DNA of 64,000 bases. Origin: Cupriavidus basilensis. GTDB taxonomy: Bacteria; Pseudomonadota; Gammaproteobacteria; Burkholderiales; Burkholderiaceae. This document shows positions 14,878-25,474 of the stretch, piece by piece (position 1 is the first letter of the stretch; each line of letters begins with the position of its first letter). Below the pieces are notes generated by a model. The model searched no databases, was not told the DNA's origin, and saw nothing but the letters and a program-made list of their open reading frames with translations. The stretch is from positions 1,550,001 to 1,614,000 of the forward strand of contig NZ_CP010536.1 of assembly GCF_000832305.1 (NCBI RefSeq), read 5' to 3'. Position numbers and translations under genes: made by a program.

Positions 14878-16992
14878 TTACGCCACCGCCATGCCGCCGT
14901 GCCGCAGCAGTGCGTCGATCTGCGGCGCGCGGCCACGGAACGCGGTGAACGATTCCATGGCCGGTCGGCTGCCGCCCACCGAGAGGATTTCCCTGCGGTA
15001 GCGCGCGCCGGTCTCGGCGTCCAGCACGGTGCCGGAGAGCTTCGCGGCTTCCTCGAAGGCGGCATAGACGTCGGCGGACAGCACTTCGGCCCACTTGTAG
15101 CTGTAGTAGCCCGCCGCATAGCCACCGGCAAAGATATGGCTGAAGGTGTTCGGCCAGCGCGACAGCGGGTGCTGCGGCACCACGTGGGCGCGATCGTTGA
15201 TCTCCCTGGACAGCGCCAGCACGGATTTCTCGCCCGCTGGGTCGAAGCTGGTGTGCAGGTGCATGTCGAACGACGAGAACACGATCTGGCGCAGCGTCAT
15301 CATGCCGTTCTGGAAGTTCTTCGCGGCCAGCATGCGCTCGAACAGCTCGCGCGGCAGCGGCTCGCCGGTGTCGACGTGCGCGGTCATGTCGGCCAGCACC
15401 TCGTACTCCCAGCAGAAGTTCTCCATGAACTGCGAGGGCAGCTCAACGGCATCCCATTCCACGCCATTGATGCCGGACACGCCCAGCTCGCCCACCTGGG
15501 TGAGCATATGGTGCAGGCCGTGTCCGAACTCGTGGAACAGCGTGATCACTTCGTCGTGGGTGAAGACCGCTGGCTTGCCGCCCACCGGCGCCGTGAAGTT
15601 GCAGGTCAGGTAGGCCACCGGGGTTTGCACGCGGCCGCCGTCCAGCAGCTTGCGGCCGCGGGCGTCATCCATCCACGCGCCGCCGCGCTTGCCTTCGCGG
15701 GCGTAAAGGTCGATGTAGAACTGCGCCAGCAGCTCGCCCTCGGGCGATACCACGCGGAACAAGCGCGCGTCTTCGTGCCACGTCTGGGCCTGGTCGGCTT
15801 CGATGCGCACCGAGAACAGCTTCTCCACCACGCTGAACAGGCCCTTGAGCACCTGCGGCTCGGGGAAGTATTGCTTTACCTCCTGCTCGGAGAAGGCGTA
15901 GCGCTGCTCGCGCAGCTTTTCCGACGCGTAGGCCACGTCCCAGGGCGAGAGGTCGCTCAGGCCCAGCTCGCCTGCGGCGAATGCCTTGAGCTCGTCCCAG
16001 TCCTTCTCGGCGTACGGCCGCGCCTTGGCGGCCAGTTCGTCCAGGAAGCGCAGCACTTCGGCCGGGGATTCCGCCATCTTGGGCACCAGCGAGACCTCGC
16101 CGAAGGAGGCGTAGCCGAGCAACTGCGCTTCTTCGCGGCGCAGCGCGAGCTGCTCGCGCATATTGGCCGTGTTGTCCCACTCGGCCTTGCCCTGGCCGTA
16201 CTGTTCGGCCAGTTCCGAGGCGCGGGTGACGCTGGCCTCGTACATGGTCTGGCGCAGCGCGCGGTCGTCCGCGTATTGCAGCACCGGGAAGTAGGAGGGG
16301 AAGTGCAGGGTGAATTTCCAGCCCGGCTTGCCGTCTTTCTCAGCGGCATGGCGCGCGGCTTCCAGCGCGTCTTCCGGGATGCCGCTCAGGCGGCTTTCAT
16401 CTTCGATCAGCAGCGCGTAGGCATTGGTGGCATCGAGCACGTGGTCGGAGAAGGCTTTGGACAACTGGGCCTGCTGCTCCTGGATCGCGGCAAAGCGGGG
16501 CTTCTTGTCTTCGGGCAGTTCGGCGCCGCCCAGGCGGAAACCGCGCAACTCGTTTTCCATCAGTTGGCGCCGAGCCGTGCTCATGGTGGCGAATTCGGGG
16601 CTCGCGGCGATTGCCTTGTACTTGTCATAGAGCGCCAGGCTCTGGCCCAGCGACGACCAGAACTCGGTCATGCGCGGCAGGTTGTCGCTATGCGCCTGGC
16701 GCAAGGGCGGCGTATCCGCCACCGCGCTCAGGTGGCCCACCACGCCCCAGGCGCGTCCCAGCGGCTCGGTGGCGGCTTCCAGCGCTTCCACGGCATTGGC
16801 CCAGGTGGCTTCGGTGGCCGGGTCCTCGGCACGGTCGACCGCGGCTTGCGCGGTCGCCAGCAGCACGTCCAGCGCCGGGCCGATGTGCTCGGGGCGGATC
16901 TCGGAGAAACGCGGCAGGTCGGTGAAATCCAGCAGCGGATTGTCGCCGTTTGCGTGACTTGCAGTGTTGGCTTGGTTGGCGGCTTGATCCAT
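14878..16992 (-). CDS. prlC: Oligopeptidase A (M3 family zinc metallopeptidase)
   Basis: A 704-residue M3 peptidase that degrades short peptides in the cytoplasm. The zinc site is LFHEFGHGLHHML, about two thirds along, with the downstream Glu in the WDAVELPSQFMENF region. The ATG at 16992 (MDQAANQANTASH) gives the normal length; the open frame upstream is not needed. It follows folD on the same strand with a 129-bp gap. Confidence 0.95.
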   Translation of the reverse strand: MDQAANQANTASHANGDNPLLDFTDLPRFSEIRPEHIGPALDVLLATAQAAVDRAEDPATEATWANAVEALEAATEPLGRAWGVVGHLSAVADTPPLRQAHSDNLPRMTEFWSSLGQSLALYDKYKAIAASPEFATMSTARRQLMENELRGFRLGGAELPEDKKPRFAAIQEQQAQLSKAFSDHVLDATNAYALLIEDESRLSGIPEDALEAARHAAEKDGKPGWKFTLHFPSYFPVLQYADDRALRQTMYEASVTRASELAEQYGQGKAEWDNTANMREQLALRREEAQLLGYASFGEVSLVPKMAESPAEVLRFLDELAAKARPYAEKDWDELKAFAAGELGLSDLSPWDVAYASEKLREQRYAFSEQEVKQYFPEPQVLKGLFSVVEKLFSVRIEADQAQTWHEDARLFRVVSPEGELLAQFYIDLYAREGKRGGAWMDDARGRKLLDGGRVQTPVAYLTCNFTAPVGGKPAVFTHDEVITLFHEFGHGLHHMLTQVGELGVSGINGVEWDAVELPSQFMENFCWEYEVLADMTAHVDTGEPLPRELFERMLAAKNFQNGMMTLRQIVFSSFDMHLHTSFDPAGEKSVLALSREINDRAHVVPQHPLSRWPNTFSHIFAGGYAAGYYSYKWAEVLSADVYAAFEEAAKLSGTVLDAETGARYRREILSVGGSRPAMESFTAFRGRAPQIDALLRHGGMAVA

Positions 16993-17121
16993 GACGTCTC
17001 TCTTGGCAGGGCCCGTAAGGGCAATGCCCCGCACATTGGGGCGGGGCGGCAGGATTTCCAGTGCCGGGCAGCACCCGGCGCGCAAGGCGCCGGCGCTGTC
17101 CGCGGCAGGCCGGTACGACGT

Positions 17122-17973
17122 TCAGCCGGCCGCGCGCTCGGCGGCTTCCAACGTATTAATCAGCAGCATCGTAATGGTCATCGGGCCAACGCCGCCCGGC
17201 ACAGGGGTGATGTAGCCGGCGACTTCCTTGACGCCGTTGAAGTCGACATCGCCGCACAGCTTGCCATTGTCGTCGCGGTTCATGCCCACGTCGATCACGG
17301 CTGCGCCGGGCTTGACCATGTCAGCGGTGATGATGTTGCGCCGGCCCACGGCGGCCACGATCACGTCCGCGTCGCGGGTATGGGCGCCCAGGTCGCGCGT
17401 CTTGCTGTTGCAGATGGTGACGGTGGCGCCGGCCTGCAGCAGCAGCATCGCCATCGGCTTGCCGACGATGTTGGAGGCGCCGACCACCACCGCGCGGGCG
17501 CCGCGCAGCGGGAAATCGACCGATTCCAGCATTTTCATGCAGCCATAGGGCGTGCACGGGCGGAACAGCGGGGCGCCGGTCATCAGGGCACCCGCATTGG
17601 CCACGTGGAAGCCGTCCACGTCTTTTTCCGGGGCGATCGCTTCGAGCACTTTGTGGCTGTCGATATGCTTGGGCAGCGGCAACTGCACCAGGATGCCGTG
17701 GATATGCGGGTCGCGGTTTAGGGCGTCGATGCGGGCCAGCAGGTCGGCCTCGGACAGGTCGGCGGGGTAGCGGTCGAGCGAGGAATGAAAGCCATTGTCG
17801 TCGCAGGCCTTGACCTTGTTGCGCACATAAACCTGGCTAGCCTGGTCTTCGCCCACCAGGACCACGGCCAGGCCGGGCCGGTGGCCGCGTTCGGTCAGGC
17901 GGGCGGCGCGCTGGGCGGCTTCGGTGCGGAGTTGCTTGGCAAGGGCGTTGCCGTCGATGAGTTGGGCTGGCAT
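17122..17973 (-). CDS. folD: Bifunctional methylenetetrahydrofolate dehydrogenase / cyclohydrolase
   Basis: A 283-residue FolD, which interconverts 5,10-methylene-, methenyl- and 10-formyl-THF with NADP. The substrate motif contains [14 protein letters not shown] with the catalytic Lys, then [17 protein letters not shown], the nucleotide loop [13 protein letters not shown] (the usual GRS is GAS here) and [11 protein letters not shown]. The start at 17973 (MPAQLIDGN) fits the family; a longer TTG-started form to 18006 is possible. Confidence 0.95.
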   Translation of the reverse strand: MPAQLIDGNALAKQLRTEAAQRAARLTERGHRPGLAVVLVGEDQASQVYVRNKVKACDDNGFHSSLDRYPADLSEADLLARIDALNRDPHIHGILVQLPLPKHIDSHKVLEAIAPEKDVDGFHVANAGALMTGAPLFRPCTPYGCMKMLESVDFPLRGARAVVVGASNIVGKPMAMLLLQAGATVTICNSKTRDLGAHTRDADVIVAAVGRRNIITADMVKPGAAVIDVGMNRDDNGKLCGDVDFNGVKEVAGYITPVPGGVGPMTITMLLINTLEAAERAAG

Positions 17974-18071
17974 GGGGATGGGCGCTGGAGAGCTGGAGGT
18001 GGTCAAAGCGGAATTATAAAGGTTGACGCAACCCGGGGCGCAGGAGAGTAGGGCACTGGTAGCATGGCCGT

Positions 18072-18764
18072 ATGGATGCCCTGAACCCTTTTACCACGGC
18101 CGCGGCGGCCGAACATGCCGTGCTCATCGTGCTCAGCCTGGCCGCCATGGCCTGGGCGCTGAGCCGCCGGCCTTGGCAGCTGCTGCGGCGCGACGATTTG
18201 CAGCATGGCTGGCTGGGCGCGCTGGTGTTGCTGGCGCTGCTATGGACGGTCCGCGCGACGTTGCCGGGCGGGCTGGTGATCCAGTTGTTCGGCGCCACCC
18301 TGATGGTGACCCTGTTCGGGCTGCCGCTGGCCCTGCTGTCGCTGTTCCTGGTGGATCTGGTGTCGTTCCTGGGGTTGGGCTACCTGGCTGGCGGCACCTG
18401 GGCCGAACTGGGCTGGGCGGTGCTGTGGCCGCGCTATGTCTGGATGGGGTTGTTGCCGGCCTTGTTGTCGGCCGCGCTGCAGGGGGGCATGCGCCGGCTG
18501 CTGCCGCGCCATCCCTTTGTGTTCATCCTCGGCCATGGCTACTTTGCCGCCGGGCTCGCCGCCCTGGGGGCGGGGGCGGCGCGCGCGGTCTGGCGTAGCT
18601 ACAGCGTGGGCGATGGCGTGCTGTCGCTGCCCGATACGCTGACCGCCGTGCTGATCCTGGCGTTTGGCGAAGCCTTTCTCACGGGCATGCTGGTGGCGGT
18701 GTTCGTGGTCTACAAGCCGCAATGGGTCGTGACCTTTCGCGACGAGGAGTACCTCGGGCGTTGA
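18072..18764 (+). CDS. CbiM-like integral membrane protein (COG3235)
   Basis: A 230-residue polytopic membrane protein with about six hydrophobic segments, including [26 protein letters not shown] and a central [20 protein letters not shown]. It resembles the COG3235/CbiM-like permease component group of energy-coupling factor transporters, though no ATPase or T component gene is next to it. The substrate is unknown. It is divergent from folD and convergent with the response regulator. Confidence 0.75.
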   Translation: MDALNPFTTAAAAEHAVLIVLSLAAMAWALSRRPWQLLRRDDLQHGWLGALVLLALLWTVRATLPGGLVIQLFGATLMVTLFGLPLALLSLFLVDLVSFLGLGYLAGGTWAELGWAVLWPRYVWMGLLPALLSAALQGGMRRLLPRHPFVFILGHGYFAAGLAALGAGAARAVWRSYSVGDGVLSLPDTLTAVLILAFGEAFLTGMLVAVFVVYKPQWVVTFRDEEYLGR

Positions 18765-18836
18765 GCCGGCAGCCCCCGCAAGCTCGGCGGGGGTGGCTTC
18801 GGCGCTGGCTCGGCTCTCGGCTGTTGCGGCTGTGCT

Positions 18837-19469
18837 TCAGCTGTTCTTGGACAGGGCCAGGCGCAGCAGGTCGGCCACGGTGTTGACGTTGAGCTTTTCC
18901 ATGATGTTGGCGCGGTGCGCCTCCACGGTCTTGATGGAAATGCCCAGGTCGTCGGCAATCTGCTTGTTCAGCCGGCCGGCCACGATGCGCTCCAGCACCT
19001 GCTGCTCGCGCGTGGTGAGCTTGCCCAGCAGGTCCTTGGCGGCGCGCTGCTCGCGCGCGGCGGAGTGGTCGGTGCGGGCCTTTTGCAGCATGCGCTCCAC
19101 CAGCGATCGCAGTTCGGACTCATCGAACGGCTTTTCGATGAAGTCGATGGCGCCCTTCTTCATGGTGGAGACTGCCATCGGCACGTCGCCGTGGCCGGTG
19201 ATGAAGACGATCGGGATATTGATATTTTCCGCGATCATGCGTTCCTGCAGCTCGGGCCCGCTCATGCCCGGCATCCGCACGTCCAGGATCAGGCAGGAGA
19301 CCTGGCCCGAGTCGTAGGCGGAAAGGAACTGTTCGGCGCTGGTAAAGCTGCGAACCTGGTAGCCATTGCCCTCCAGCAGCCAGGTCAGCGAGTCGCGCAT
19401 GGCTTCATCGTCGTCGACGATGAAGACGGTCTCGCCGCGGTGGGAGGTGGGGTTTGGCGTTACGGTCAT
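18837..19469 (-). CDS. Response regulator, FixJ/DctR type (receiver plus LuxR HTH)
   Basis: A 210-residue regulator. The receiver has VFIVDDDEAM acidic residues, phospho-acceptor Asp in ILDVRMPGMSG, Thr in FITGHGD and Lys in FIEKPF. The C-terminal LuxR helix-turn-helix reads LTTREQQVLERIVAGRLNKQ followed by TVEAHRANIMEKL. The ATG at 19469 has a CAGGAGAC ribosome site. It is the partner of the PAS kinase gene just upstream, 134 bp away. Confidence 0.92.
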   Translation of the reverse strand: MTVTPNPTSHRGETVFIVDDDEAMRDSLTWLLEGNGYQVRSFTSAEQFLSAYDSGQVSCLILDVRMPGMSGPELQERMIAENINIPIVFITGHGDVPMAVSTMKKGAIDFIEKPFDESELRSLVERMLQKARTDHSAAREQRAAKDLLGKLTTREQQVLERIVAGRLNKQIADDLGISIKTVEAHRANIMEKLNVNTVADLLRLALSKNS

Positions 19470-19603
19470 GAAGTCTCCTGGGACATCAAAGTCATTTGCC
19501 GCCAAGTGTAACCGGGCCGGGCGGCAAGCGACAGGGGCGGCCTTGGCGCGCCTTATCTTGTCTTGTCAATGCCGGGCGGCCCGCCCGGCGTCGTGTGGGC
19601 CGA

Positions 19604-22192
19604 TTATTGGTCGATCAGTGCCGGCTGCAGCGGCAGCATGATCTTGAATGTGCAGCCAATGCCGTCGGCATTGTTCTCCACCCACAGGCGTCCCTGGTGG
19701 GACTCGATGATGGAGCGGCAGATATTCAGGCCCATGCCCATGCCGTCGGACTTGGTGCTGAAGAACGGTTCAAACAGGCGCTCCTTCGTGGCCTCGTCGA
19801 CGCCAGGGCCCTGGTCGATCACGTCGATGCGCATGTTCGGGCCGATCTCGCCCGGCTCGATGCGTGCGTGCAGGCGCACCACGCCGGTGGCGCGCAGCGC
19901 CGGCAGCCCGGCCATGGCCTCGACGGCGTTCTTGAGCAGGTTGACCAGCACTTGCTCGATCAGCACCGGATCGACGAACAGCACCACTGGCGGCGGCGGC
20001 AGCCGGGTCAGGATGGTGACGCGGCGGCGGGTGGCCTCCAGGTCGGCCAGCCCGACCGCGTCGGCCACGATGTCGTGCAGCGCGGCTTCGCGGCGCTGGG
20101 GCTGGCTGCGCTTCACGAAGCCCCGGATGCGGCTGATGATGGTGCCGGCGCGCACGGCCTGCGCCGAGGTCTTTTCCAGGATCGGGATCAGGTCCTCGGC
20201 GGTGCTGCGCCCGGAGCGCAGCCGGGCCACCGCGCCCATGCAGTAGTTGTTGATTGCCGCCAGCGGCTGGTTCAGCTCGTGCGCGAGCGACGACGCCATC
20301 TCGCCCATGGTGGTCAGGCGGCTGGTGAACTGCAGCCGTTCCTCATGCTGGCGCGCCATTTCCTCGGCGGCCTTGCGCACCGTGATATCGGTGGCGATCT
20401 GCATCTGCGCCAGATGGCCGTCGACCCACTGAATGTAGCGGCGGCGCACTTCGAACCATTTCTGCATGTCGGGCACGAAGACTTCCCGCGCGTCCGAGGA
20501 GTAGGGCATCAGTTCCGAGGCCGGCAGGCCGGCGTAGGCGTCGACGAAGTCGGTGGCGTCGCTGGAGACCTGCTCCTTGTCGACCTCGCCGCCGGCCAGC
20601 TTCAGGTGGCCCTCGGCTTCCCAGCCGAACAGCTGACGGTAATAGCGGTTGGCGAACAGCAACTCAGGCTTGTCGGTCGCCAGTACGGACACCGCGGCGT
20701 CCAGGCTTTCCAGCACCGTGGTGAAGCGGTCGTGGGCGGCGGCGAGTTCCTCGCGGGCGCGCTTGGGCTCGGTGATGTCTGTCATCGAGGCCATCCAGCC
20801 GGTGTGCCTGCCGCGGCTGTCCACCAGCGGCGAGACATACATGCGGGCGTAGAAGCTGCTGCCGTCGCGCCGCATGGCGCGCATCTCATAGCCGCTGGCC
20901 GGGGACTTGCCCTGCAGCGTCAGGTCGATCTGCTTTTGCATCTCCTGATGGTCGTTGGGCGGCCAATAGGGGAAGGGCGGCACGCGGCCGACCAGATCGC
21001 TGTCCTGCCAGCCCGTCATGCGGCAGAAGGCGGGATTGACGTAGGTGATGCGGCCGTTCAGGTCGAGTGCGCGCAACCCGATCAGCATCGAGTTTTCCAT
21101 CGCGCGGCGAAACGACGTCTCGGCCAGCAAGGCGCGCTGCGCCTCGGAGCGCCGGCTGGTGTGGCGCCACATGCTCCACAGGCTCCACAGCAGGAAGCAC
21201 GACAGCCCCACCACCAGCCACAGCAGCATGTTGTTGGGCAGGTTGGAGGCGGGCGGGTAGGCGTCGGCGCGCAGCGACAGCGAGTGCCCCGGCGGGTCCA
21301 GCAGCACCTCGTAGGACAGCGCGTTGCCTGGCACCGGCCGCAACGAAGTGCTGGCGCGGATCTGGTTGTTCTTGTCGATCAGCGAGAAGCGGTAGCGCTC
21401 GGTCAGCTCCGGCGGCAGCAGGTGGGTCAGGATGCCGTTGACGGAGTAAAGCGCGCCGAGGGTGCCGAGGAACTCGTTGTCCCGCACGATCGGCACCTCC
21501 ATCAGCATGAAGCTGTCGCCGCGGTCGTTGACCAGCGGGCGTGAGTACACCACGCGCTGGGTTTCGCGGGCGGCGTCGAAGGTATCGAGCACCTCGGGCT
21601 CCAGCGGCTGGTCCTGGGTTTCGCGCAGCCGGCTGGCAAATTCGGAGGTGGACGGCAGCGACCAGCGCCCGCGCCGGGTCGCGTCCAGCCAGTTGACGAA
21701 GACGATTTCCGGGTTCTCGCGCAGGATTTCCTGCGCGGCGGTGCGGTAGGCGCCCTGGTCCAGCTGGGCGGCGGCGATGTCGCGCGCCAGCGAGGCTAGC
21801 TGGTCCTGGTTGCTCAGCAGGGACAGGCGCACGCGCTGCTGCGCCCAGGCCGCGTCGCGATAAAGCGCGTCGCGTTGCTGCTGGCGCTCGGTTTCATGGA
21901 GCGACCACAGGATCACGCCCATCGCCACCGTGAACAGCACGATCGCCACCAGCGGGATGAACATGAACCAGCTGGTCGCCACCAGGTTGCGCCAGCGCAG
22001 CCACCACAATCCGCGCGGCGGCCCGTTGACGGCAGCGGGCTCGTCCACGTGGCCAAGCGTATCGAGGGACGTCAGCGGGTTGGGCGGGGCGGTCAGCGTA
22101 GGGTCGCTGCCGCTCGCCTTGGCGGAGCCGGAAGCGGAGGGAGGGACGACTGCGGCGCGCAGGTGGGAAAAGAAATCTTTGAGGGACGGCAT
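19604..22192 (-). CDS. PAS-domain sensor histidine kinase (DctS-like)
   Basis: An 862-residue membrane kinase. A first membrane span near residues 85-110 (FIPLVAIVLFTVAMGVILWS), a periplasmic sensor region and a second span (LLWLVVGLSCFLLWSLWSMW) come first. Two PAS domains follow (the first with NPAFCRMTGW; the second with NRYYRQLFGW), then the phospho-His helix LAHELNQPLAAINNY and an ATPase domain with DQGPGVDEAT and GMGMGLNICRSI. The layout matches the DctS/FixL group, and the cognate regulator follows. It is divergent from aceE. The ligand is unknown; C4-dicarboxylates are the family precedent. The start at 22192 is tentative. Confidence 0.9.
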   Translation of the reverse strand: MPSLKDFFSHLRAAVVPPSASGSAKASGSDPTLTAPPNPLTSLDTLGHVDEPAAVNGPPRGLWWLRWRNLVATSWFMFIPLVAIVLFTVAMGVILWSLHETERQQQRDALYRDAAWAQQRVRLSLLSNQDQLASLARDIAAAQLDQGAYRTAAQEILRENPEIVFVNWLDATRRGRWSLPSTSEFASRLRETQDQPLEPEVLDTFDAARETQRVVYSRPLVNDRGDSFMLMEVPIVRDNEFLGTLGALYSVNGILTHLLPPELTERYRFSLIDKNNQIRASTSLRPVPGNALSYEVLLDPPGHSLSLRADAYPPASNLPNNMLLWLVVGLSCFLLWSLWSMWRHTSRRSEAQRALLAETSFRRAMENSMLIGLRALDLNGRITYVNPAFCRMTGWQDSDLVGRVPPFPYWPPNDHQEMQKQIDLTLQGKSPASGYEMRAMRRDGSSFYARMYVSPLVDSRGRHTGWMASMTDITEPKRAREELAAAHDRFTTVLESLDAAVSVLATDKPELLFANRYYRQLFGWEAEGHLKLAGGEVDKEQVSSDATDFVDAYAGLPASELMPYSSDAREVFVPDMQKWFEVRRRYIQWVDGHLAQMQIATDITVRKAAEEMARQHEERLQFTSRLTTMGEMASSLAHELNQPLAAINNYCMGAVARLRSGRSTAEDLIPILEKTSAQAVRAGTIISRIRGFVKRSQPQRREAALHDIVADAVGLADLEATRRRVTILTRLPPPPVVLFVDPVLIEQVLVNLLKNAVEAMAGLPALRATGVVRLHARIEPGEIGPNMRIDVIDQGPGVDEATKERLFEPFFSTKSDGMGMGLNICRSIIESHQGRLWVENNADGIGCTFKIMLPLQPALIDQ

Positions 22193-22395
22193 GGTGGGAT
22201 TGACGACTGACCGACCAGTGTAGCGGGATTGCGGCGCCCCGTCGCTTGGGGTAAGCGCCAATGCGGCGCTGCGGCATTCCTGCCGAAGGCGCGACGGGTG
22301 AATGCCGTTTGGCGGCAAGGGCTGGCGCAGTTTTGTGGTGCGCTGCCGCAATATTTCATATTGTAAGAAACCATATCGCAATTTGAAAATTAGGC

Positions 22396-22424
22396 TTGTC
22401 TTGCCCAATGTGCTTCCATAGAAT
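22396..22424 (+). promoter_or_regulatory. Promoter of the pyruvate dehydrogenase operon
   Basis: TTGTCT (22396-22401), a 17-base spacer and TAGAAT (22419-22424). This would give a leader of about 190 bases before aceE, which contains a TGCCAGC-CTT-GCTGGCA hairpin at 22468-22484. The rest of 22193-22395 is AT-rich and could hold the divergent kinase promoter. Confidence 0.55.
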
Positions 22425-22621
22425 CGGTCCGACCGAAAAGTGCGGACGGCAGTGCTGCGTCCGGTCCTGCCAGCCTTGCTGGCAAGTCCGGCGAAGCGCT
22501 AGCGAAGGACCGTGCGAAGACACTCGCGGCCCGCGCGCCGTACCGTAGTCACACCGTCAGGCCGGGGCTCCCACCACAAGAATCGGGGGGCACCGAGGCA
22601 GGAATTCACCAGGAGACAGTC

Positions 22622-25309
22622 ATGTCAGCTGTACCAGAGCAGATCCTCGGCGCAAGCAGCGCCAACGACGCCGATCCCCAGGAAACCCACGAGTGGCTTG
22701 ATGCCCTGCAGGGCGTGATCGCCGCCGAAGGCACCGACAGGGCCGCCTTCCTGATCGAAAAGCAGATCGAATACGCACGCGTGAACGGCGTCACCCAGCC
22801 GTTCCACGCTGAAACGCAGTACATCAACACCATCCCGGTGGAGCGGCAGGCCCGCATTCCCGGCGACCAGGACATCGAGCACCGCATCCGCTCGTACACC
22901 CGCTGGAACGCCATGGCGATGGTGCTGCGCGCCAACAAGCACACCAACGTTGGCGGCCATATTTCCTCGTTTGCCTCGGCGGCCACGCTGTATGACGTCG
23001 GCTATAACCACTTCTGGCACGCCCCGTCCGAGAAACACGGCGGCGACCTGGTATTCGTGCAGGGCCACTCGGCCCCTGGCGTGTATTCGCGCGCCTTCCT
23101 GCTCGGCCGCCTGAGCACGGAACAGCTCGACAGCTTCCGCCAGGAAGTCGACGGCAAGGGCATCTCGTCCTACCCGCACCCGTGGCTGATGCCGGACTTC
23201 TGGCAATTCCCGACGGTGTCGATGGGGCTGGGCCCGATCATGGCCATCTACCAGGCCCGCTTCATGAAGTACCTGCACAGCCGCGGCCTGGTGCAGACCG
23301 AAGGCCGCAAGGTCTGGGCGTTCCTGGGCGACGGCGAGACCGACGAGCCGGAATCGCTTGGCGCGATCGGCATGGCCGGGCGCGAGAAGCTGGACAACCT
23401 GGTGTTCGTGATCAACTGCAACCTGCAGCGCCTGGATGGCCCGGTGCGCGGCAACGGCAAGATCATCCAGGAACTCGAATCCGAGTTCCGCGGCGCCGGC
23501 TGGAACGTGATCAAGGTGGTGTGGGGTAGCCGCTGGGACCAGTTGCTGGCACGCGACCACAAGGGCTTGCTGATGAAGCGCATGATGGATTGCGTGGACG
23601 GCGAGTACCAGACCTTCAAGGCCAAGGATGGCGCCTACGTGCGCGAGCATTTCTTCAATAGCCCTGAGCTCAAGGCGATGGTGGCCGACTGGTCCGACGA
23701 GGACATCTGGCGCCTGAACCGTGGCGGCCATGATCCGCACAAGATCTATGCCGCCTACAGCGCCGCCAACGAGCACAAGGGCCAGCCCACGCTGATCCTG
23801 GCCAAGACCATCAAGGGCTATGGCATGGGCGACGCCGGCCAGGCCATGAACATCAGCCACCAGCAAAAGAAGATGCCGGTGGACGCGATCCGCCGCTTCC
23901 GCGACCAGTTCAACATCCCGGTCACCGACGACAAGATCGAGGAAGTGCCGTACATCACCTTCGAGGAAGGCTCGAAGGAACTCGAATACATGCGCGCCCG
24001 CCGCATGGACCTGGGCGGCTACCTGCCGGCCCGCCGCCAGAAGGCGGAAGCCCTGAAGGTGCCTGAGCTGTCCGCCTTCGACGCGCTGCTCAAGGCCACC
24101 AGCGAAGGCCGTGAAGTGTCCACCACCATGGCCTTCGTACGGATACTGAACACGCTGCTCAAGGACAAGCAGATCGGCAAGCACGTGGTGCCCATCGTGC
24201 CCGACGAGTCGCGCACCTTCGGCATGGAAGGCCTGTTCCGCCAGATCGGCATCTGGAACCAGCAAGGCCAGAAGTACGTGCCGGAAGACCACGACCAGCT
24301 GATGTTCTACAAGGAATCGCAGACTGGCCAGGTGCTGCAGGAAGGCATCAATGAAGCCGGCGCCATGTGCGACTGGATCGCCGCCGCCACGTCGTACTCG
24401 ACGCATGGCATCCAGATGATCCCGTTCTACATCTATTACTCGATGTTCGGCATCCAGCGTATCGGCGACCTGTGCTGGGCGGCTGCCGACATGCGCTCGC
24501 GCGGTTTCCTGCTGGGCGGCACCTCGGGCCGCACCACGCTCAACGGCGAAGGCCTGCAGCACGAAGACGGCCACTCGCACGTGTTCCACGCCGCGATCCC
24601 GAACTGCATCTCGTATGACCCGACCTTCCAGTACGAGCTGGCGGTGGTCATGCAGGACGGCCTGCGCCGCATGTACGCCGAGCAGGAAGACGTGTACTAC
24701 TACCTGACGGTGATGAACGAGAACTACGAACATCCGGAAATGCCGGCTGGCGTAGAGGGCGACATCGTCAAGGGCATGTACCAGTTCAAGAAGGGCGTGG
24801 AAAACAGCAATGCGCCGCGCGTGCAGCTGCTGGGTTCGGGCACGATCTTCCGTGAGGTGATCGCCGCCGCCGACCTGCTCAAGAAGGACTGGGGCGTGGA
24901 GTCGGACCTGTGGGGCTGCCCGAGCTTTACCGAACTGGCCCGCGAAGGCCACGACGTGGAGCGCTGGAACCTGCTGCACCCGACCGAGACGCAACGCGAA
25001 TCGCACGTGACCAAGAGCCTCAAGTCCGTGCGTGGCCCGGTGATCGCCTCGACCGACTACGTGCGCGCCTTCGCCGACCAGATCCGTCCTTTCGTGCCGC
25101 GTCGCTTCGTGGTGCTGGGCACCGACGGTTTCGGCCGCTCGGACACCCGCGAAAAGCTGCGTCATTTCTTTGAGGTCGATCGTCACTGGGTGACGCTGGC
25201 TGCACTGAAAGCGCTGGCCGACGAAGGTGCCATCGGTCGTGACAAGGTGGCCGAAGCCATCAAGAAGTACAACCTCGACCCCAACAAGCCGAACCCGATG
25301 TCGGTCTAA
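22622..25309 (+). CDS. aceE: Pyruvate dehydrogenase E1 component (homodimeric)
   Basis: An 895-residue homodimeric E1, which decarboxylates pyruvate with thiamine diphosphate and passes the acetyl group to E2 lipoyl domains. The ThDP motif GDGETDEPESLGAIGMAG lies near residue 237, closing with the Asn-bearing VFVINCNLQRLDG. FVQGHSAPGVYSRAF and HEDGHSHV are active-site stretches. The start at 22622 has CAGGAGACAGTC. It is the first gene of aceE-aceF-bph-lpdA. Confidence 0.97.
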   Translation: MSAVPEQILGASSANDADPQETHEWLDALQGVIAAEGTDRAAFLIEKQIEYARVNGVTQPFHAETQYINTIPVERQARIPGDQDIEHRIRSYTRWNAMAMVLRANKHTNVGGHISSFASAATLYDVGYNHFWHAPSEKHGGDLVFVQGHSAPGVYSRAFLLGRLSTEQLDSFRQEVDGKGISSYPHPWLMPDFWQFPTVSMGLGPIMAIYQARFMKYLHSRGLVQTEGRKVWAFLGDGETDEPESLGAIGMAGREKLDNLVFVINCNLQRLDGPVRGNGKIIQELESEFRGAGWNVIKVVWGSRWDQLLARDHKGLLMKRMMDCVDGEYQTFKAKDGAYVREHFFNSPELKAMVADWSDEDIWRLNRGGHDPHKIYAAYSAANEHKGQPTLILAKTIKGYGMGDAGQAMNISHQQKKMPVDAIRRFRDQFNIPVTDDKIEEVPYITFEEGSKELEYMRARRMDLGGYLPARRQKAEALKVPELSAFDALLKATSEGREVSTTMAFVRILNTLLKDKQIGKHVVPIVPDESRTFGMEGLFRQIGIWNQQGQKYVPEDHDQLMFYKESQTGQVLQEGINEAGAMCDWIAAATSYSTHGIQMIPFYIYYSMFGIQRIGDLCWAAADMRSRGFLLGGTSGRTTLNGEGLQHEDGHSHVFHAAIPNCISYDPTFQYELAVVMQDGLRRMYAEQEDVYYYLTVMNENYEHPEMPAGVEGDIVKGMYQFKKGVENSNAPRVQLLGSGTIFREVIAAADLLKKDWGVESDLWGCPSFTELAREGHDVERWNLLHPTETQRESHVTKSLKSVRGPVIASTDYVRAFADQIRPFVPRRFVVLGTDGFGRSDTREKLRHFFEVDRHWVTLAALKALADEGAIGRDKVAEAIKKYNLDPNKPNPMSV

Positions 25310-25413
25310 GCAGACCGGCTGCACGAACCCCCGCAGGAGCGGCAATGCCGCGTGCGCGGGCGCCGGGCTGATGTCCGGCGCCTTGCGGCGCGGCGGCGTG
25401 ACAGATCGCGGCG

Positions 25414-25429
25414 GTGAGGGTAACCTCAC
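25414..25429. other. Small hairpin in the aceE-aceF spacer
   Basis: GTGAGG-GTAA-CCTCAC lies 46 bases before the aceF start, within a 165-bp spacer that otherwise holds no gene. It may tune relative expression of the two subunits. Confidence 0.3.
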
Positions 25430-25474
25430 ACGCTCGTGTTTGTCGTGCGCGCCGGCCTGCCCAGGAGACACTGA

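Noticed and set aside
14899..17721. 940-codon plus-strand frame over prlC and folD
   Set aside because: Another GC-driven antisense shadow; prlC and folD on the minus strand have complete motifs.
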